From assembly GCF_004363725.1 (NCBI RefSeq), contig NZ_SNZF01000004.1, forward strand, positions 43,501 to 107,500: DNA of 64,000 nt, in the 5' to 3' direction. Below are positions 61,397-64,000 of this stretch, piece after piece; positions within the stretch are counted from its first letter, which is position 1; each line of letters starts with the position of its first letter. Below the pieces are notes generated by a model that did no database searches, was not told the DNA's origin, and saw only the letters and a program-made list of their open reading frames with translations. A program made the position numbers and the translations under genes. The stretch is from Aquamicrobium defluvii. GTDB taxonomy: Bacteria; Pseudomonadota; Alphaproteobacteria; Rhizobiales; Rhizobiaceae.

Positions 61397-61497
61397 TCAT
61401 GCCCGGTTCATCTTGGAAACCTATCGTGATTGGTCGACCCTGGGGGCGACGAGGCCCCGAAAACCTTGATTCGTCCGGCAACGGGCGGCTGAAATGC

Positions 61498-62931
61498 ATG
61501 GAGAGCTTTGCCTGCATGTCGAACATTTTCCTGTCCGCTTCGGCAATCGCCGCTCTGCTTTTTTCGGCCGATGCGATGGCGTCGCGCGGTGGAAGCCATG
61601 CCGATGTTGCACCGAAGTCCGAACAGGCTGCTGCGTCCATCGTGCTGGCGCAGTCGGGAGATCTGGAAGTCTACTATGACGGTCTCGGCAACAGGGTGAT
61701 CGTCGATTCCTACACGGGCGAGGTCATCGCCGTGGAGCCGCCCGACACGCGCAGGGAAAGGCGGGCGGTGCGTCGCCAGCAGGAACGACGGTCCGAGCGA
61801 CAGGAACGTTATTACAACGAAAATCCCGACGATATGGCCCGCTTCCTGCAAAGGCAGCGCGAAGAGGAAGCCAGGGTCTACGATCCCTATTCGAGCGGCG
61901 GCTACGAGATTTTTCCCGAAGCGCCGCGCGACGTCTATCGCGACCCGCCGGCGGATTTCCAGCAGGGTGGCGGGCAACGGGGAATCGAGAGGCGTCCGCT
62001 CGAGGAAGCGTCTCTGGAGCCTGCCCGCCGCGAGGAAGCGAAGCCGGTGACGCCCAGTACGCGGGTCGATTCGTCGCTTGCCCTCGGCGGCCGTGAGGAA
62101 ATCGCTGCCTTGCAGGTGCTGCTCGACCGCGTCGGCGCATCTCCGGGCGTCATCGACGGCCGGTTTGGCTCGAATGTGGAAAAGGCGCTGGCCGCCTATC
62201 GCGACATCACCGGCCAGACGCTGCGCTCAACCGACGCCATCGCCATTACGGAAGCCCTTGCGAACACAGGCGGAGACGCCTTCTCCCTCTACGAGATCAC
62301 CAACGCGGATGCCGCCGGTCCGTATATCGCTTCGGTGCCGGAAGATTACAGCCATAAGGCCCAGCTCGAGCACATGTCCTACACCTCCGTCACCGAGGCG
62401 CTGGCCGAGCGCTTCCACATGGATGAGGCTTATCTCAAGGCGCTCAACCCGGAAGCCAATTTCAACAGGCCGGGAACGATCATCAAGGTCGCCAATTTCG
62501 GCCGGCTGGTCTCGACGCCGGTGGCGCGCATCACCGCCGACAAGGCGGCCAAGCAGGTGCGCGCCTACGACGAAAACGGCAAGCTGGTGGCCGCCTATCC
62601 GGCCACCATCGGCTCTTCGGCTACGCCTTCACCCTCGGGCGTGCATGCGGTGACGCGCATCGCCGTGAACCCGAACTACACCTACAATCCCAAAATCAAC
62701 TTCAAGCAGGGCGATAACGACAAGGTCCTGACCATTCCTCCGGGGCCGAACGGTCCGGTCGGCTCGATCTGGATCGCGCTGGACAAGCCGACCTACGGCA
62801 TCCACGGCACTCCCGAACCATCCAAGATCGGCAAGACGTCCAGCCATGGCTGCGTGCGCCTGACCAACTGGGATGCGGCCGAGCTTGCCAAGCTGGTGAA
62901 GCCCGGCGTCATTGTCGAATTCATCGATTGA
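61498..62931 (+). CDS. L,D-transpeptidase (YkuD) with peptidoglycan-binding domain
   Basis: 477-residue exported enzyme forming 3-3 crosslinks or attaching proteins to peptidoglycan. Signal peptide in the first 27 residues; a charged Arg/Glu-rich linker; PG_binding_1-like helix bundle (EEIAALQVLLDRVGASPGVI); then a YkuD domain ending IHGTPEP and SSHGCVRLTNWD, which holds the catalytic cysteine and histidine. Polar tip growth in Rhizobiales relies on such 3-3 crosslinks. ATG at 61498; an internal ATG at 61516 follows GGAGAG and is also plausible. Confidence 0.9.
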   Translation: MESFACMSNIFLSASAIAALLFSADAMASRGGSHADVAPKSEQAAASIVLAQSGDLEVYYDGLGNRVIVDSYTGEVIAVEPPDTRRERRAVRRQQERRSERQERYYNENPDDMARFLQRQREEEARVYDPYSSGGYEIFPEAPRDVYRDPPADFQQGGGQRGIERRPLEEASLEPARREEAKPVTPSTRVDSSLALGGREEIAALQVLLDRVGASPGVIDGRFGSNVEKALAAYRDITGQTLRSTDAIAITEALANTGGDAFSLYEITNADAAGPYIASVPEDYSHKAQLEHMSYTSVTEALAERFHMDEAYLKALNPEANFNRPGTIIKVANFGRLVSTPVARITADKAAKQVRAYDENGKLVAAYPATIGSSATPSPSGVHAVTRIAVNPNYTYNPKINFKQGDNDKVLTIPPGPNGPVGSIWIALDKPTYGIHGTPEPSKIGKTSSHGCVRLTNWDAAELAKLVKPGVIVEFID

Positions 62932-63010
62932 GCTGAAGTAGCTGCTGCGGGTCCGGGCGGAAGCTCAGAGCAGCGGACGCCCGGACAGATCCAGCCCGCC
63001 GCTCTGCCAA

Positions 63011-63068
63011 TTTGTTTTCGCCGCATTTGTGCGACTTCAGGTGATTCCACCTGACTGCAAGATGCTCA
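63011..63068 (-). repeat. Interspersed hairpin element, variant copy
   Basis: Begins TTTGTTTTCGCCGCATT and ends AGATGCTCA, like the copy at 25561. The inner stem is TCAGGTG/CACCTGA around ATTC, unlike the bases of the other copies but still perfectly paired. It ends over the stop codon of the M23 gene. Confidence 0.55.
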
Positions 63069-64000
63069 GCCCTCGACCTTGTTGGCGCTGGCCACCTTGA
63101 GCGTGTTCCGGTCCTGTTGCCGCAACAATTCGTCGATCCGTTCGCGCTCGTGCCGGAAGGCGGTAAGCTCGTCGCCTTTCAGCACCTTGCCGACAGGCAG
63201 GCGCACGCGCATGGGGTCGACCTTGGTGCCGTTGACGATCAGTTCGTAATGGAGGTGGGCGCCGGTCGACAGGCCGGTGGAGCCGACATAGCCGATCACC
63301 TGGCCCTGCCTCACCCGCACGCCGGGGGCGATGTTCTTGGCGAAAGCGCTCTGGTGGTTGTAGGAGCTGACATAGCCGTTGGCGTGGCGGATCATGATCT
63401 GCTTGCCATAGCCGCCGGCCCATCCGGCTTTCTCCACGACGCCGTTGCCCGAAGCGATGATGGGGGTGCCGCGCGGGGCTGCCCAGTCCACGCCGGTATG
63501 CATGCGGGTGTAGCCGAGTATCGGGTGCCGGCGCCCGCCGAAACCGGACCGGAACTTTCCGTTCGGCACCGGATTGCGCAGCAGGAACTGCTGGGCGCTC
63601 GAACCGTTCTCGTCGAAATAGTCGAACGAGCCGTCCTCGGTGCGGAAGCGATAGAAATTGCGGGTCTGGCCGCCGATGCTGGCCGAGACATAAAGCAGTT
63701 CGGAGTTTTCGGAAGCCTCGTCGTCTTCATCCGGCTGCGAAAACAGAACCTCAAGGCGATCCGACGTCGTGGTGCGCGACTGGAAATCGACGTTCGAGGC
63801 AAGCAGCCTGACGAGGCGCTGGGTCATGTCTTTCGACATGCCGTAGGAATAGGCTGCGCGATAGATGCCATCATAAATGGTGGGCAGGTTGCCGCGTGAC
63901 GGCACCGGCGGGGAATCATCGAAAGCCGTCAACAGTTCGGGATTGGGCTCCGGCTCGCGGGCCGGTACATACTGCCCGTCATCGCCGCGGGCGATGGTCA
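63066..64000 (-). CDS. M23-family metallopeptidase (5' end beyond window)
   Basis: C-terminal 311 residues of an envelope endopeptidase cleaving peptidoglycan crosslinks. The zinc-binding motifs MHTGVDW (H-x-x-x-D) and HLHYEL (H-x-H) are intact, with GFGGRRHPILGYTR before them. The N-terminal part continues past base 64000: the frame is open to the edge, so the TTG at 63932 is not the true start. Together with the L,D-transpeptidase next door it suggests a cell-wall remodelling neighbourhood. Confidence 0.9.
   Translation of the reverse strand, partial: TIARGDDGQYVPAREPEPNPELLTAFDDSPPVPSRGNLPTIYDGIYRAAYSYGMSKDMTQRLVRLLASNVDFQSRTTTSDRLEVLFSQPDEDDEASENSELLYVSASIGGQTRNFYRFRTEDGSFDYFDENGSSAQQFLLRNPVPNGKFRSGFGGRRHPILGYTRMHTGVDWAAPRGTPIIASGNGVVEKAGWAGGYGKQIMIRHANGYVSSYNHQSAFAKNIAPGVRVRQGQVIGYVGSTGLSTGAHLHYELIVNGTKVDPMRVRLPVGKVLKGDELTAFRHERERIDELLRQQDRNTLKVASANKVEG

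Overview
The window looks like a stretch of core chromosome from a high-GC alphaproteobacterium of the Rhizobiales (Hyphomicrobiales), most likely a Phyllobacteriaceae-like lineage (Mesorhizobium, Nitratireductor and Aquamicrobium type). The basis is gene content and order: a ChvI/ChvG pair next to a short HprK and mannose-class PTS proteins, a his operon carrying a DUF2628 gene and an arginase-fold gene, a UPF0314 gene near hslVU, a bacterial transglutaminase-like cysteine peptidase, DUF1178 and DUF4167 proteins, and small intergenic palindromes of the kind scattered through Rhizobiales genomes. The genus cannot be fixed from the sequence alone. No phage, plasmid, transposase, CRISPR array, rRNA or secretion island is visible.

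Layout. 1-7.97 kb: the end of a diacylglycerol-kinase-like gene, a triple PRC-barrel envelope protein behind a probable EcfG promoter, two tandem small GNAT-like proteins, a BioF2-type acyltransferase, tRNA-Leu(CAA), a YqaA membrane protein, DsbB, an FMN reductase, pyrF and a DUF1330 gene. 8.0-12.2 kb (minus strand): hslV, a GNAT gene, UPF0314, a polytopic membrane protein and hslU. 12.4-17.9 kb: hisB-DUF2628-hisH-hisA-(arginase-like)-hisF-hisE-coaA, tightly packed. 18-21.3 kb (minus strand): alkB, a BON-LysM protein, arfB and pckA. 21.7-25.5 kb: chvI-chvG-hprK-EIIA(Man)-HPr. 25.6-32.5 kb: an HNH endonuclease, a 3-methyladenine glycosylase, GluQ-RS, a DMT transporter, a YihY protein, an SDR, a HIG1-like small protein, a PduO-type adenosyltransferase and a rhomboid protease. 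32.7-36 kb: etfBA, a 3-hydroxybutyryl-CoA dehydrogenase and a small secreted protein. 36-39.9 kb: secA and a parvulin, divergent. 40-42.5 kb: argJ-GNAT-mutT. 42.6-46.4 kb: a small membrane protein, an Flp pilin, engB, phaZ and a BTLCP. 46.5-51.6 kb: a methyltransferase-like gene, comF, grxC, a nitrilase-family gene, DUF1178, a DMT transporter and ubiG. 51.8-58.5 kb: lysC, ptsP, prfA, prmC and DUF4167. 58.6-64 kb: clpB behind a near-consensus RpoH promoter, an L,D-transpeptidase and an M23 peptidase cut by the window edge.

How parts work together. HprK, EIIA(Man), HPr and the distant ptsP (EI-Ntr) are components of the regulatory PTS; ChvG/ChvI sits beside them and is divergent from pckA, a known target of that two-component system in relatives. 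The his genes cover the imidazoleglycerol-phosphate part of histidine synthesis. prfA, prmC and arfB serve translation termination and rescue. secA and the parvulin serve export and periplasmic folding. etfBA, the hydroxyacyl-CoA dehydrogenase and phaZ belong to fatty acid and polyhydroxyalkanoate metabolism.

The most notable items are an arginase-fold protein in the his operon that has lost one metal-binding histidine, a family of intergenic hairpin elements whose stems vary in a compensatory way, a perfect 20-bp inverted repeat, and two promoters for alternative sigma factors.
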